64,000 nucleotides of DNA, from NCBI RefSeq assembly GCF_037076425.1, contig NZ_AP028127.1, positions 2,114,501 to 2,178,500 of the forward strand. Reading direction: 5' to 3'. Shown here in pieces: positions 28,017 through 36,942 of this stretch; the stretch's first letter is position 1, and each line of letters starts with the position of its first letter. Below the pieces are notes generated by a model, which saw only the letters and a program-made list of their open reading frames with translations, ran no database searches and was not told the DNA's origin. Source of the DNA: Turicibacter faecis (lineage in GTDB: Bacteria > Bacillota_I > Bacilli_A > MOL361 > Turicibacteraceae). Both the position numbers and the translations under genes were made by a program.

Positions 28017-28658
28017 TTAGGCTTCTCCATTCCATTCATTTAGAAATTGTTCTACAAAAACCTCCATAAAACGATGACGATTATTAGCTATCTCCTTCGC
28101 CGTTTCCGTATTCATTAAGTCTTTAAGTTTAAATAATTTTTCATAAAAGTGATTAATAACCGTCCCCTGGTGTCGACGATACTCCAATTCGTTTTCAAAC
28201 GTCATAACCGGAAGTTTATCATCATGCATCTTAGCTCCTTTTGCTCCACCATACATAAATGTTCTTCCCACACCTATTGCCCCAATGGCATCAAGACGAT
28301 CCGCATCTTGAACAATCTTTGCTTCAAGATTTTTTAGCGGTTGCGCATGTCCGCCTTTAAAAGAAATATTTTGAATAATATATTGAATAGATCCTATCTC
28401 CTCCTGACCGCAACCCATTGCCTTTAAAACATCAATAAGCTTTTTCTCTTGTTCTTCAACATCGTCAAACAATTTTGGGTCAATAACATCGTGTACAAGT
28501 GCAGCAATAAGGACGATTCGTTCATCTCCGCCCTCCACACTTAAAATAGCTTTCGCATTATGGTACACCCTCAGTGCGTGATCAAGACTATGACCACTTG
28601 TATCTTGTGAGAGTTCCCCTTCTAAAAATGAAATAAGTTTCGGATAAATCTCCTTCAT
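28017..28658 (-). CDS. HD-domain phosphohydrolase (YedJ-like)
   Basis: A 213-aa metal-dependent HD hydrolase. Metal ligands: H in SGHSLDHALRV, the HD pair in ALVHDVIDPK, and D in VQDADRLDAIGAIGVGR. It closely fits the YedJ/YpgQ-type group of putative nucleotide phosphohydrolases; the substrate is not known. AAAGGAAAG precedes the ATG. It is a single-gene unit. Confidence 0.88.
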   Translation of the reverse strand: MKEIYPKLISFLEGELSQDTSGHSLDHALRVYHNAKAILSVEGGDERIVLIAALVHDVIDPKLFDDVEEQEKKLIDVLKAMGCGQEEIGSIQYIIQNISFKGGHAQPLKNLEAKIVQDADRLDAIGAIGVGRTFMYGGAKGAKMHDDKLPVMTFENELEYRRHQGTVINHFYEKLFKLKDLMNTETAKEIANNRHRFMEVFVEQFLNEWNGEA

Positions 28659-28776
28659 TTTAATCTTTCCTTTCTCTTGAACGCTGTTTTTTTATAATAG
28701 TAGTATTCCATAAGTTAGTCGCGTGGTGCAATAAAAATAATCTTATCACATCTTTTAAAACTAAACACACGCATAT

Positions 28777-28803
28777 AAAAAAAGAGGGAGCGGTCCCTCT
28801 TTT
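28777..28803 (-). terminator. Terminator after the 470-aa paralogue gene
   Basis: AAGAGGGA / TCCCTCTT with a 4-nt loop and a T-run on the minus strand, 22 nt past the stop at 28825. Confidence 0.88.
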
Positions 28804-28824
28804 ATATATAATAAGGATAATAAC

Positions 28825-30237
28825 CTACAAACAATTATTAATAACTAATAACAATGATCGATAATTTGGAATAATATCATCTTCTCCTAAAGCCGTTAAA
28901 AAATGTGATAGTACCGGTTTACATTGAGAGAGTACGGGTTGTTCAAGCTGTTCTGGCAGAACATTTAGACAAATATCTTTAACAGCATCACCCGTCCATT
29001 CACTCGGAATTTGATCCCGGATGGTGTACATAGCTAACACAAATGTCTGTGTAATTAAACGATACTGCGCCTGGGCTTGCTCACTTAAATTATTTAAAGC
29101 ATTTTGAAGTGTTAACGTATCGGTAATTTGATCCGCAAAAGATACTAATTTATCAATATCACTTTGTTCACTCTCAATCACCTTTACATTAGACGATGTC
29201 GCATTTTGTAATTCTTCAAAAATATATTCTGCAAACTCATGGGCTCGCGTAACGTGAGAGTCAATCGACAACTTAACATCAATTTGTTTACATATATCCT
29301 CTAATAGGGCGTATGTATCCTCATCTTCAGCTATAATTTCACATGGACGAATTTTCAATTCAAGAAACTGTTTAGCTAGCTCGGTCACCGTATCCGAAAG
29401 ATATAAAGCCGCCGTCTCTTGTACGTCTAAATAAAACAATTGCCCCTCTTCAGAATCAACTAAGGCGGTGACTAACATAAAGAATGGTTGACCGGATCCA
29501 ATTTCAACAACAGGATTAGGTAAATAAAATTGAATGGCCTCCAACGTAATTAATAATTTCGGAAGTTTCTTTAAACGATAAGCTAATAAATCATTTTGAA
29601 AAATTGTTTTTTTAGGTGACGGTGATTTTTTATATAAATGAGAATCGACAAAAGTTCCTTTCCAACCTTCATCTTCGCTAAAATATCTCAAATAATACTT
29701 ACTATCATAAACTTCTGGAACTTGTAAATTATTCGTCAACTCTAGTCTAGCAACAACAACTGCTTGTTCTAAAGCCTTTGTTAAAAACCGACACTGCCAC
29801 GAATCGGTTAAATACCAGGAATAAATTCCCGGATGATGATAACGAAACTGAGGACATTTCGTCTCCCCTTTCAATTGATAGCCTAAAAACTCTGCCTGTT
29901 CCTCATCGTGCTCCGTTAATGCACTGTAATCGACAAAATTAACGACTAAACAGTTTTTTTTAACTTCTGCTTTCATAAAAATATGATCCATATAGGCAAG
30001 ACTAGCCTTATCGTATAAATAACGATAAGATTGATACCCCGACTCCCCTAAATAAACTGATAAAGAAAAATATTCCCCCATCATTCCCATAATACTACAA
30101 AATCCATCTATATCTCTCTCGTCATCATGAATGATAAAAACTTGAGAGGCATACATCCATTTCCACGGTTGCAACTTCTTAAAAGCAATTGCCGCTTCGT
30201 ACAATCTATGTAACTCAAAATTCGTAGCAATCCCCAT
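28825..30237 (-). CDS. Uncharacterised protein, paralogue A
   Basis: A 470-aa soluble protein with no signal peptide and no function I can assign. The N-terminal domain (about 1-170) starts with a helix followed by LQPWKWMYASQVFIIHD, then GFCSIMGMMGEYFSLSVYLG. I associate this pattern with an uncharacterised domain family (DUF7309-like, moderate confidence). A middle part has LPKLLITLEAIQFYLPNPV and a YLDVQET strand, and the C-terminal 120 residues are helical. It shares this whole architecture with the 31320-32657 product, including the ends (VLSHFLTALGED versus VLSHYLNIVGEA). The two genes lie on either side of yidC. GAGAGGATG lies upstream of the ATG. Confidence 0.75.
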   Translation of the reverse strand: MGIATNFELHRLYEAAIAFKKLQPWKWMYASQVFIIHDDERDIDGFCSIMGMMGEYFSLSVYLGESGYQSYRYLYDKASLAYMDHIFMKAEVKKNCLVVNFVDYSALTEHDEEQAEFLGYQLKGETKCPQFRYHHPGIYSWYLTDSWQCRFLTKALEQAVVVARLELTNNLQVPEVYDSKYYLRYFSEDEGWKGTFVDSHLYKKSPSPKKTIFQNDLLAYRLKKLPKLLITLEAIQFYLPNPVVEIGSGQPFFMLVTALVDSEEGQLFYLDVQETAALYLSDTVTELAKQFLELKIRPCEIIAEDEDTYALLEDICKQIDVKLSIDSHVTRAHEFAEYIFEELQNATSSNVKVIESEQSDIDKLVSFADQITDTLTLQNALNNLSEQAQAQYRLITQTFVLAMYTIRDQIPSEWTGDAVKDICLNVLPEQLEQPVLSQCKPVLSHFLTALGEDDIIPNYRSLLLVINNCL

Positions 30238-30357
30238 GACAAATCATCCTCTCTACTTCCATTTTAACCCCTTCTACTTAAATAATATGTCATTACGTAG
30301 AGAATCATGTTAAATTTAAGCAATTTCACTTTTAAGTTGAATTTCACATAATTTTTA

Positions 30358-30386
30358 TTGAATTAGACTCTATTTTAACTTATAAT
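30358..30386 (+). promoter_or_regulatory. Probable yidC promoter
   Basis: TTGAAT (30358-30363), 17-nt spacer, TATAAT (30381-30386), about 100 nt upstream of yidC. A second TATAAT at 30423 lacks a -35. Confidence 0.55.
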
Positions 30387-30493
30387 ACCCTTATTGTTAG
30401 TATTTTATAGCATTATTTGGTTTATAATATTGTTTATATGTCTATTATTTAGCAATATACAAAATACACATTAGGGGAAAGAAGGAATTTTCG

Positions 30494-31285
30494 TTGAAAA
30501 AGAAGTTAAGTTTAGTATTATGTTTTGTGCTAGTCGCCGGACTATTATCTGGGTGTGCTATCTCATCAGAACCCATCACAACAGAAACGGCATCGGGATT
30601 ATGGGATAAGGTATTCGTCTTACCGCTTGCTAGCTTTATTACCTTACTCTATAAGTTATTATCTAACAACTTAGGATTCGCTATTATCTTAGCAACAGCT
30701 ATTGTACGTTTAGTCTTAATGCCACTTTATGCAAAGTCAAATAAATCAATGGCTGTCATGCAAGAAATTCAGCCGCAAATGCAACGCATTCAAAAGAAAT
30801 ATGAAAATAAAAAGGATCAAGCTTCACAAGTCAAAATGCAGCAAGAAATGATGGAGCTTTATAAAAAATATAATTATAACCCAATGGCAGGATGCTTACT
30901 TCCATTCTTACAAATGCCAGTTTTCTTAGCATTCTATCAAGCTATTTCTCGTCATCCACTCATTCATAACGCTGCTGCTGCTGAATTCTTTGGAATCAAC
31001 TTAGGGGCTACTGCAACAGTACCAAATTATATCTTAGCCTTTGTTGTAGCGGGATTAACAGTTTATTCACAACGTTTAATGAATAAGAGCATGGCTGCTA
31101 GTATGAATGGTCAACAAAATCAAACAAATAATATGATGATGAAAATTATGACTTACTATTTTCCATTTGCCATGTTCTCTATTACAATCGGAACACCATT
31201 TGCATTTGGTCTTTATTTCTTAACAGGATCAATTATGACAATTATTCAATCTTTAATCTTCAAGCGTCCAAATGCCAAAAAATAA
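30494..31285 (+). CDS. yidC: Membrane protein insertase YidC/SpoIIIJ, lipoprotein type
   Basis: Inserts and folds proteins in the cytoplasmic membrane, with or without SecYEG; 263 aa. The N-terminus is a lipoprotein signal (KKKLSLVLCFVLVAGLLSGC), so the mature protein is lipid-anchored at about Cys22. Then come five membrane segments with the conserved FAIILATAIVRLVLMPLYAKS (pore arginine), NPMAGCLLPFLQMPVFLAFYQA, and the C-terminal TGSIMTIIQSLIFKRP. Start codon TTG with GAAGGAA 7 nt upstream. It is not in the usual rnpA-yidC-jag locus, so it may be the second YidC paralogue. Paralogous uncharacterised genes flank it. Confidence 0.93.
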   Translation: MKKKLSLVLCFVLVAGLLSGCAISSEPITTETASGLWDKVFVLPLASFITLLYKLLSNNLGFAIILATAIVRLVLMPLYAKSNKSMAVMQEIQPQMQRIQKKYENKKDQASQVKMQQEMMELYKKYNYNPMAGCLLPFLQMPVFLAFYQAISRHPLIHNAAAAEFFGINLGATATVPNYILAFVVAGLTVYSQRLMNKSMAASMNGQQNQTNNMMMKIMTYYFPFAMFSITIGTPFAFGLYFLTGSIMTIIQSLIFKRPNAKK

Positions 31286-31320
31286 AAAAAGATATCTTGC
31301 TAAGCAAGATATCTTTTTTT
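31284..31320. terminator. Bidirectional terminator between yidC and paralogue B
   Basis: A perfect palindrome AAAAAAAGATATCTTGC-TAA-GCAAGATATCTTTTTTT. It serves yidC and the converging gene. Confidence 0.93.
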
Positions 31321-32657
31321 TATAAATAGCATCGTCTAACACATTGCTCAATGATTTCATAATTAGAATTTTTTTCGGCTTCTCCTACAATATTCAAGTA
31401 ATGTGACAAAACTTCAGGAACGAGTTGAAGCTCCTCTTCCCCTAATAAACTAGGCAGCACCTCTTTACAAGCAAGCTCTACATTTTCTATACTCCAATGG
31501 TCTGGCAACTCATGAAAATGCCCTAACATGACGACATGAAATAACTCTACAATATTTTCAAATTGATTTTTTCCTTTATCTGTTAATTCACGACTTAATA
31601 CATCACTCGATAAAATACGTTGACAGATTTCTTTACTTGTTGATAAAACCACGTCTATTTCTCGCTCAAATTCATCTTCTTTCACAAATGTAGATAGTTG
31701 ACGGTCCACCATCATTAAATCATCAGCAAACTGATTTGCCACTTTTAACTCTTGAACGCGTAATAAATTAATCTTCGTTTGACCCGCAAAATCTTTAAAT
31801 TGCCTCATGACTGCATCACAATCGGTAACGAAAGCTTTTGGCCTAAACTCTAATTCATGAAGTAGCGTTTTAGCGACCTGTGATAAAATTTGCTCTTGAT
31901 TTTCCCGACTAGGTGAGGACATTTCAACAAAAATTAACTGTTTAGTTTCCTGTTCTAAAATGACTGTCACCAGCGGAGCGTAACCGCGAGATTCGTGAGA
32001 GTCTTCCATTATACGTGGCATCAAAAACTGAGTAACCTCAAATACTAAATTGGTTTGCGGTAACTTCGAAATACGATAAGCCTCCAATTCATTTTGATAA
32101 GGTACCTCTTCTTCGTTTAATTGCTTCAAAAAGGTTGCTAGGGAAACTTTTAAAGTTTTCCATCGTCCTGCTGGATCCTTTAATCTCATGAGAATTTGAT
32201 TCTCTTCTAATGAAAATGAGGGCGTTTCCTTAATTAAATTAACTAACTCTAAAACTTGATTTAAGACTGTTTCTAGAAAATTTACTTGCCACTCATTACT
32301 GATACTGCGATTAACAACCCCATATTGACAATCATAAAATTGAGTATCATCTTGGTTAAAAATCACAGATAGGCATGTTTCCTTCGATAAAATATTCCCT
32401 GTACTCTGTATTGAGGATTGCGAGTCATCTAATTCAAGTCCCTCATTATAATGACGTAATCCCTCTAGCCCCATATAAACCTTTAATCCTACCCTAGCAG
32501 TATTTTTTCCTTGAATAGAACAAAATCCCATTACATGTGTCACCGGATCCTCAATCGCAAATAACTGATATTCGCTAATAACCTCCCACGGTTTTAAATC
32601 TTTAAATAATTCCACTGTACGATATAAAGAATTCATTTTTAATTCAGTTGCCTTCAT
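31320..32657 (-). CDS. Uncharacterised protein, paralogue B
   Basis: A 445-aa soluble protein, full-length paralogue of the 28825-30237 product. Shared blocks: LYRTVELFKDLKPWEV / LYEAAIAFKKLQPWKW, GFCSIQGKN / GFCSIMGMM, YMGLEGLRHY / YLGESGYQSY, KLPQTNLVFEVTQFLMPR / KLPKLLITLEAIQFYLPN, and ELEFRPKAFVTD / LKIRPCEIIAED. Identity looks modest, so the duplication is old. I start it at ATG 32657, with GGAAGGA 9 nt upstream. Function unknown. The C-terminal half is helical and acidic. Confidence 0.75.
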   Translation of the reverse strand: MKATELKMNSLYRTVELFKDLKPWEVISEYQLFAIEDPVTHVMGFCSIQGKNTARVGLKVYMGLEGLRHYNEGLELDDSQSSIQSTGNILSKETCLSVIFNQDDTQFYDCQYGVVNRSISNEWQVNFLETVLNQVLELVNLIKETPSFSLEENQILMRLKDPAGRWKTLKVSLATFLKQLNEEEVPYQNELEAYRISKLPQTNLVFEVTQFLMPRIMEDSHESRGYAPLVTVILEQETKQLIFVEMSSPSRENQEQILSQVAKTLLHELEFRPKAFVTDCDAVMRQFKDFAGQTKINLLRVQELKVANQFADDLMMVDRQLSTFVKEDEFEREIDVVLSTSKEICQRILSSDVLSRELTDKGKNQFENIVELFHVVMLGHFHELPDHWSIENVELACKEVLPSLLGEEELQLVPEVLSHYLNIVGEAEKNSNYEIIEQCVRRCYL

Positions 32658-32699
32658 CCCAATCAATCCTTCCCGCCATATCATTTTATTTATTATGGT

Positions 32700-33001
32700 A
32701 TAAAATTCCCTTTTTTACACAGTCTATAAAAAAATAATAGTATTTTAGAGATAGACGATCCCCCTATCTTCCTATTTATTCTATTGAAAGAATACAAATA
32801 TCCGGGCTTCCCCATACATCATTTGAATTGGGGGGTTCCCTTATTAATAGCACTCAATCAAACATCTTTTAAAAATAAAAGAGCATCTCACTTGTGAATT
32901 TATTTATTTTTAGGTATTTTATACTTATGAAATAAATATTTTTTTCACAAACGGGTATTTATTTCTTTAATCTTATTATGATGAAATATTGGAGGGAGTT
33001 T
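32700..33001. other. Intergenic region upstream of the flavodiiron fusion gene
   Basis: 300 nt of AT-rich sequence with an ATTGGGGGGTTCCC stretch at 32824-32838. It should contain divergent promoters for paralogue B and the flavodiiron gene, but I could not settle on a consensus pair. No RNA gene was seen. Confidence 0.4.
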
Positions 33002-35620
33002 ATGATTCAATCTGTCAATTTAACAAATGATATTTTTTGGTTAGGTATTTTAGATCCTCACTTAGATGTATTCGATATCATCATGGAAACAAAATACGGA
33101 ACAACCTATAACTCTTACTTGGTTCAAACGACGGAAGGAGCCATTTTGGTTGAAACGGTCAAGGAAAAGTTCTTTGATGCCTATTTACAAAAAATTGAAG
33201 AAAAAATCGGGGATTTAAATCAAATTAAATACATTATTACCAACCATACCGAACCCGATCACGCTGGATCTATTGGAAAACTCATTAACCGTATCCCTCA
33301 TTTAACTGTTATTGGTTCTAAAACGGCGATTACCTACTTAAAAGATATTTTAAATATAGATTTTAACTATCAAACCACAGAAGAACTTAAGTCGTTCAAA
33401 TTAGGTAATAAAACATTTGAATTTATTAAAGCACCTTTCTTACATTGGCCAGACTCCATCTACACGTATATGCCAGATGAGCACGTCTTATTTACTTGTG
33501 ATTCATTCGGCTCTCACTATAGCCCAAAATCGGGAATTAAATTATCAGAAGTACCTCAATCGGAAGAAGCGGCTTATCAAGATGCTCTACTGTATTACTA
33601 CACGGCCATTTTTTCACCGTTTAAGCCTTATGTTCTTAAAGCCATCGATAAAATCAAAGACTTAAAATTATCGATGGTCTGTACAGGGCACGGACCTGTT
33701 TTGGATACCCGAATTGATGAAATTATTTCAACTTATCAACAATGGTCAACACCCGCAACTAAAAAAGAGGTCAAAAAGGTTGTTATTCCTTATGTTTCTG
33801 CCTATGGATATACAGGTGAGCTTGCGGAAGCTATTATGAAAGGAATTCATGAAGTAGACTCTACAATTGAAATTCTCCCTTATAATCTCGATTTATTAAA
33901 CTATCCACAGAAAAAGGATGAAATCCTTCATCACTTTGCTGATGCCGATGGAATCTTATTTGGAACATGTACAATCAATGGCGATGCATTACCGATTATT
34001 TGGGATTTATCCATTAATCTAAATCCTATCGTACATGGTGGAAAAATTGTCTCTGCCTTTGGTTCATACGGTTGGAGTGGCGAAGGTGTAGATAATATTA
34101 TGGATCGTTTACACCAACTTCGAATGAAAGTAATTGATGGATTTAAAATAAAATTCCGTGCCTCAAAAAGCGAAACAGAGGCTGCAATTGAATTTGGTAA
34201 GCTCTTTGCTAACTGTCTATTAACAGACACGGTTCCGGAACGTAAAAAGGAAACTTCAATAGCTTTAAATGTTGAAGAATTAAATCCAAGTGGTAAGGTT
34301 GTCTTATGGCGTTGTATCGTTTGTGGAGAAGTTTATCCGGGTGTATTACCTCCAGAAATTTGCCCTGCTTGTGGAGTGGGATCTGATTTATTTGAACTCT
34401 ATGAAGAAGAAGTCATTAACTTTAAATCAACAGCTAATGAAAAATTCGTCATTATCGGTGGAGGGGTCGCAGCGATGACGGCGGCAAACACAATCCGTCA
34501 ACGCAACGAGGTTGCCTCAATTACGATGATTAGTTCAGAATCTAGTTATCCTTATTACCGTCCCTCTCTATCTGATTTAATTGTGCACGATCTTGCAGAT
34601 GAGGAATTTAATTTAAATGCCAAGGAGTGGTATTCAAATCATAATATCCATCTCTTACTTAACTCAACTGTAACGACTTTAAATGCAGATGAACGCACAT
34701 TAGTTCTTGAAAACGGAGAAACAATCGCCTACGATAAATTAATTTTAGCAACAGGGTCCTCAAACTTTATCCCACCAATTAAAAACGCTGATGCTTTAGG
34801 TGTATTTTCTATTAAATATAAAACAGATGCACTTGCACTTCGCGAGTATGCGCAACACAAAAAGTCCGCGGTTATTATTGGCGGAGGGGTGCTAGGTCTT
34901 GAAGCCGCTGATGCTTTACAGGAATTAGGACTTAAGGTTACCATTGTAGAAGTTAGTGATCGCCTAATGAAAACACAATTAGATAGCGATGCTTCTCATT
35001 TTATTCAACATATCCTATCTCAAAAGGGGATTGAAATAAGAACTGAGGCGAAGGTAGAAGAAATCCTTACAAACGATCAAAAGGTGGTAGGCGTTAAATT
35101 AGCTAATGAAACACTTAATACTGACGTTGTTGTCATTAGTGCAGGGGTTCGTGCAAATACACAACTAGCTTCTCAAGCTAACCTGGAAGTCAACCGTGGG
35201 ATTGTTGTCAATGATCAAATGCAAACATCTAACCCGAATATTTACGCTTGCGGTGATGTCGCCGAGTTTGAAGGGATCTCTACAAACCTATGGTCTCCTG
35301 CTATTGAACAGGCCAAAGTAGCAGGAAGCAACGCTGTTGGTGATTCAAAAACATTCCAAAATGTATGTGAACCACTATCTCTTGTTGCCTTTGATACAGA
35401 AGTATTCGCAGTTGGTAAATACCCAAATGAAAACTTAGATACCTTTCAAACCCTTGTGGATAAAAATCCTGAGACAGGACAATTTAAAAAATTATATTTT
35501 AAAGATAACCAACTAATCTACGGTATTCTATTTAAGGATATTTCTAAAGCAAGTGTGCTATTAAATGGTGTACGAAACAAAGATAACTATCAAACAGTTG
35601 TCTCAAAACTTTATCGTTAA
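33002..35620 (+). CDS. Class-F flavodiiron protein: FDP-rubredoxin-NAD(P)H:rubredoxin oxidoreductase fusion
   Basis: An 872-aa self-contained O2 (or NO) reductase, detoxifying oxygen with NAD(P)H. Domains: metallo-beta-lactamase-like diiron domain (1-250) with the ligand set NHTEPDHAGS (about 80), LHWPD (144), TCDSFG (165) and GHGP (229); flavodoxin domain (about 260-405, YVSAYGYTGELA); rubredoxin (about 436-460) with CIVCG and CPACG; FAD/NADH oxidoreductase (about 484-872) with IIGGGVAAMTAANTI, IIGGGVLGLEAADAL and YACGDVAEFEG. All metal ligands are present. GGAGGGA lies 5 nt before the ATG at 33002; an ATG 8 codons earlier lacks support. Single gene, oxygen defence in an anaerobe. Confidence 0.95.
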   Translation: MIQSVNLTNDIFWLGILDPHLDVFDIIMETKYGTTYNSYLVQTTEGAILVETVKEKFFDAYLQKIEEKIGDLNQIKYIITNHTEPDHAGSIGKLINRIPHLTVIGSKTAITYLKDILNIDFNYQTTEELKSFKLGNKTFEFIKAPFLHWPDSIYTYMPDEHVLFTCDSFGSHYSPKSGIKLSEVPQSEEAAYQDALLYYYTAIFSPFKPYVLKAIDKIKDLKLSMVCTGHGPVLDTRIDEIISTYQQWSTPATKKEVKKVVIPYVSAYGYTGELAEAIMKGIHEVDSTIEILPYNLDLLNYPQKKDEILHHFADADGILFGTCTINGDALPIIWDLSINLNPIVHGGKIVSAFGSYGWSGEGVDNIMDRLHQLRMKVIDGFKIKFRASKSETEAAIEFGKLFANCLLTDTVPERKKETSIALNVEELNPSGKVVLWRCIVCGEVYPGVLPPEICPACGVGSDLFELYEEEVINFKSTANEKFVIIGGGVAAMTAANTIRQRNEVASITMISSESSYPYYRPSLSDLIVHDLADEEFNLNAKEWYSNHNIHLLLNSTVTTLNADERTLVLENGETIAYDKLILATGSSNFIPPIKNADALGVFSIKYKTDALALREYAQHKKSAVIIGGGVLGLEAADALQELGLKVTIVEVSDRLMKTQLDSDASHFIQHILSQKGIEIRTEAKVEEILTNDQKVVGVKLANETLNTDVVVISAGVRANTQLASQANLEVNRGIVVNDQMQTSNPNIYACGDVAEFEGISTNLWSPAIEQAKVAGSNAVGDSKTFQNVCEPLSLVAFDTEVFAVGKYPNENLDTFQTLVDKNPETGQFKKLYFKDNQLIYGILFKDISKASVLLNGVRNKDNYQTVVSKLYR

Positions 35621-35623
35621 AGA

Positions 35624-35660
35624 GAAAAAGTGACTATCTTCCATCAGATAGTCACTTTTT
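35624..35660. terminator. Terminator after the flavodiiron gene
   Basis: AAAAAGTGACTATCT-6 nt-AGATAGTCACTTTTT, a perfect 15-bp stem, T-tracts both ways. Confidence 0.93.
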
Positions 35661-35693
35661 AATTTTCTATTAAATTTCAAAAATGAAAGATTA

Positions 35694-35909
35694 TCACTTT
35701 CGAAATAAACGCAATCCCGCTAATAAACAAATGAAAAACAGAATAATTAAATTTCCCCATTCTAATAAAAGTCCCCAATTCCCTCCATAAATCATCTCAG
35801 GCGATGCATTATACTCATCACAATATATCCCTAAATTATAGAACAAAACCATTGAAATAACTAAGGAAATTACGCTTAGTAAAAATATCGCCCTATTTAC
35901 TAATTTCAT
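35694..35909 (-). CDS. Small membrane protein, 71 aa
   Basis: Two predicted transmembrane helices (AIFLLSVISLVISMVLFYNL, and NLIILFFICLLAGLRLF) joined by a polar loop with a single Cys. AAGGGTG lies 6 nt before the ATG at 35909; the frame is open 15 codons further upstream without a site. No family recognised. Confidence 0.6.
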   Translation of the reverse strand: MKLVNRAIFLLSVISLVISMVLFYNLGIYCDEYNASPEMIYGGNWGLLLEWGNLIILFFICLLAGLRLFRK

Positions 35910-35954
35910 CAATATCACCCTTAACCTTTCCCAAATTAAAAAATTCGCTATCAA

Positions 35955-36302
35955 TCGGATGAGGTAATTTGCTCAATCGGGGGAAGTAAGATCATAACCT
36001 AACAAATTGACCAAAAATTCTATCCTTTTAGATACTTTTTGATTGTACCATATTTTATAAAAAAAACTAGAAATTGTTAAATAGGTGGATTTTTTTAAGA
36101 CAATAAAACAGAAGTTTATCTGATAACTGATTTAATTTCCTTTCTTTCCTCAAAGAAAATAAGCTTTATTCCCCTTTCATCGACCAATCCTTTCTCACTT
36201 TCTATCCTAAAAAAACTCGTAAAATTTTAACCATACTCATTATGGCACTTTCTACGAGCTTTATCTTATTTATTATCGAACAAGTTAATCCAAAGAATTA
36301 CC
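35955..36302. other. Spacer downstream of the O-acetyltransferase gene
   Basis: About 350 nt without a supported gene. On the minus strand CTCGTA / TACGAG arms with a long loop and a seven-T run (about 36207-36268) form a possible weak terminator for the acetyltransferase unit. A start-less plus-strand frame at 36131-36340 is mentioned under rejected items. Confidence 0.4.
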
Positions 36303-36890
36303 TCAAAACCTTTTATCCCCTGTATCATCAATCGTTTTAATGACCCTAGCAGGCACCCCTGCGACCACAGTATTTGCTAAAACATCCTTTGTGACAACAG
36401 CCCCCGCTGCAACAACTGCATTTTCCCCAATCGTTACCCCCGGAACAACAGTGGCCCCTGTAGCAATCCAAGCATTTCTTTTCACCACAATCGGTTTAGA
36501 CACCGTTGCGTGACGTTTTCGAGGAGTCAATGGATGATTAATCGTTATTAAATTAACTTTAGGCCCAATGAGAACATCATCCTCTAATATAATTCCTCCA
36601 CGATCCATAAATGTACATCCATGATTCACGAAAACATTTTTACCGATTTTAATATTCTTCCCAAAATCCGTGTAAAACGGAAGCCGAATACGAAAGGTTG
36701 GATCCACTACGCACCCAGTTAATTGCGAAAATAGATTACGAATTTCTTCATCAGTATGGTAATTACCATTTAGCTCAAATAATATCTTTTGCACCTCATC
36801 TATTCGTTCTCTAATCTTATAGTACCCCTCATCCTGATGCGTAATTTCTTCGCCGGCCCGATCACGTTCAAAAATATTGCGACTTTTCAT
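36303..36890 (-). CDS. Sugar O-acetyltransferase (maltose/galactoside acetyltransferase family)
   Basis: A left-handed beta-helix acetyl-CoA transferase of 195 aa (LacA/Maa/NodL group). An N-terminal helical domain (FERDRAGEEI...GYYKIRERIDEVQKILFELN) is followed by hexapeptide repeats: IGKNVFVNHGCTFMDRGGIILEDDVLIGPKVNLITINHPL, then WIATGATVVPGVTIGENAVVAAGAVVTKDVLANTVVAGVPARVI. The catalytic His is in ITINHP. GGAGGG lies 6 nt before the ATG at 36890. These enzymes acetylate non-metabolised sugars, but the substrate is unknown here. Confidence 0.9.
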   Translation of the reverse strand: MKSRNIFERDRAGEEITHQDEGYYKIRERIDEVQKILFELNGNYHTDEEIRNLFSQLTGCVVDPTFRIRLPFYTDFGKNIKIGKNVFVNHGCTFMDRGGIILEDDVLIGPKVNLITINHPLTPRKRHATVSKPIVVKRNAWIATGATVVPGVTIGENAVVAAGAVVTKDVLANTVVAGVPARVIKTIDDTGDKRF

Positions 36891-36942
36891 CATAATCCCT
36901 CCATTAAACCACATAGTTAATGTAAACGAGAGGGGATGAGTA

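Noticed and set aside
36131-36340. Plus-strand frame of 69 codons without a proper start (…LTILIMALSTSFILFII…)
   Set aside because: It overlaps the end of the acetyltransferase gene, has no Shine-Dalgarno and matches no family I know; probably chance or an unrecognisable remnant.
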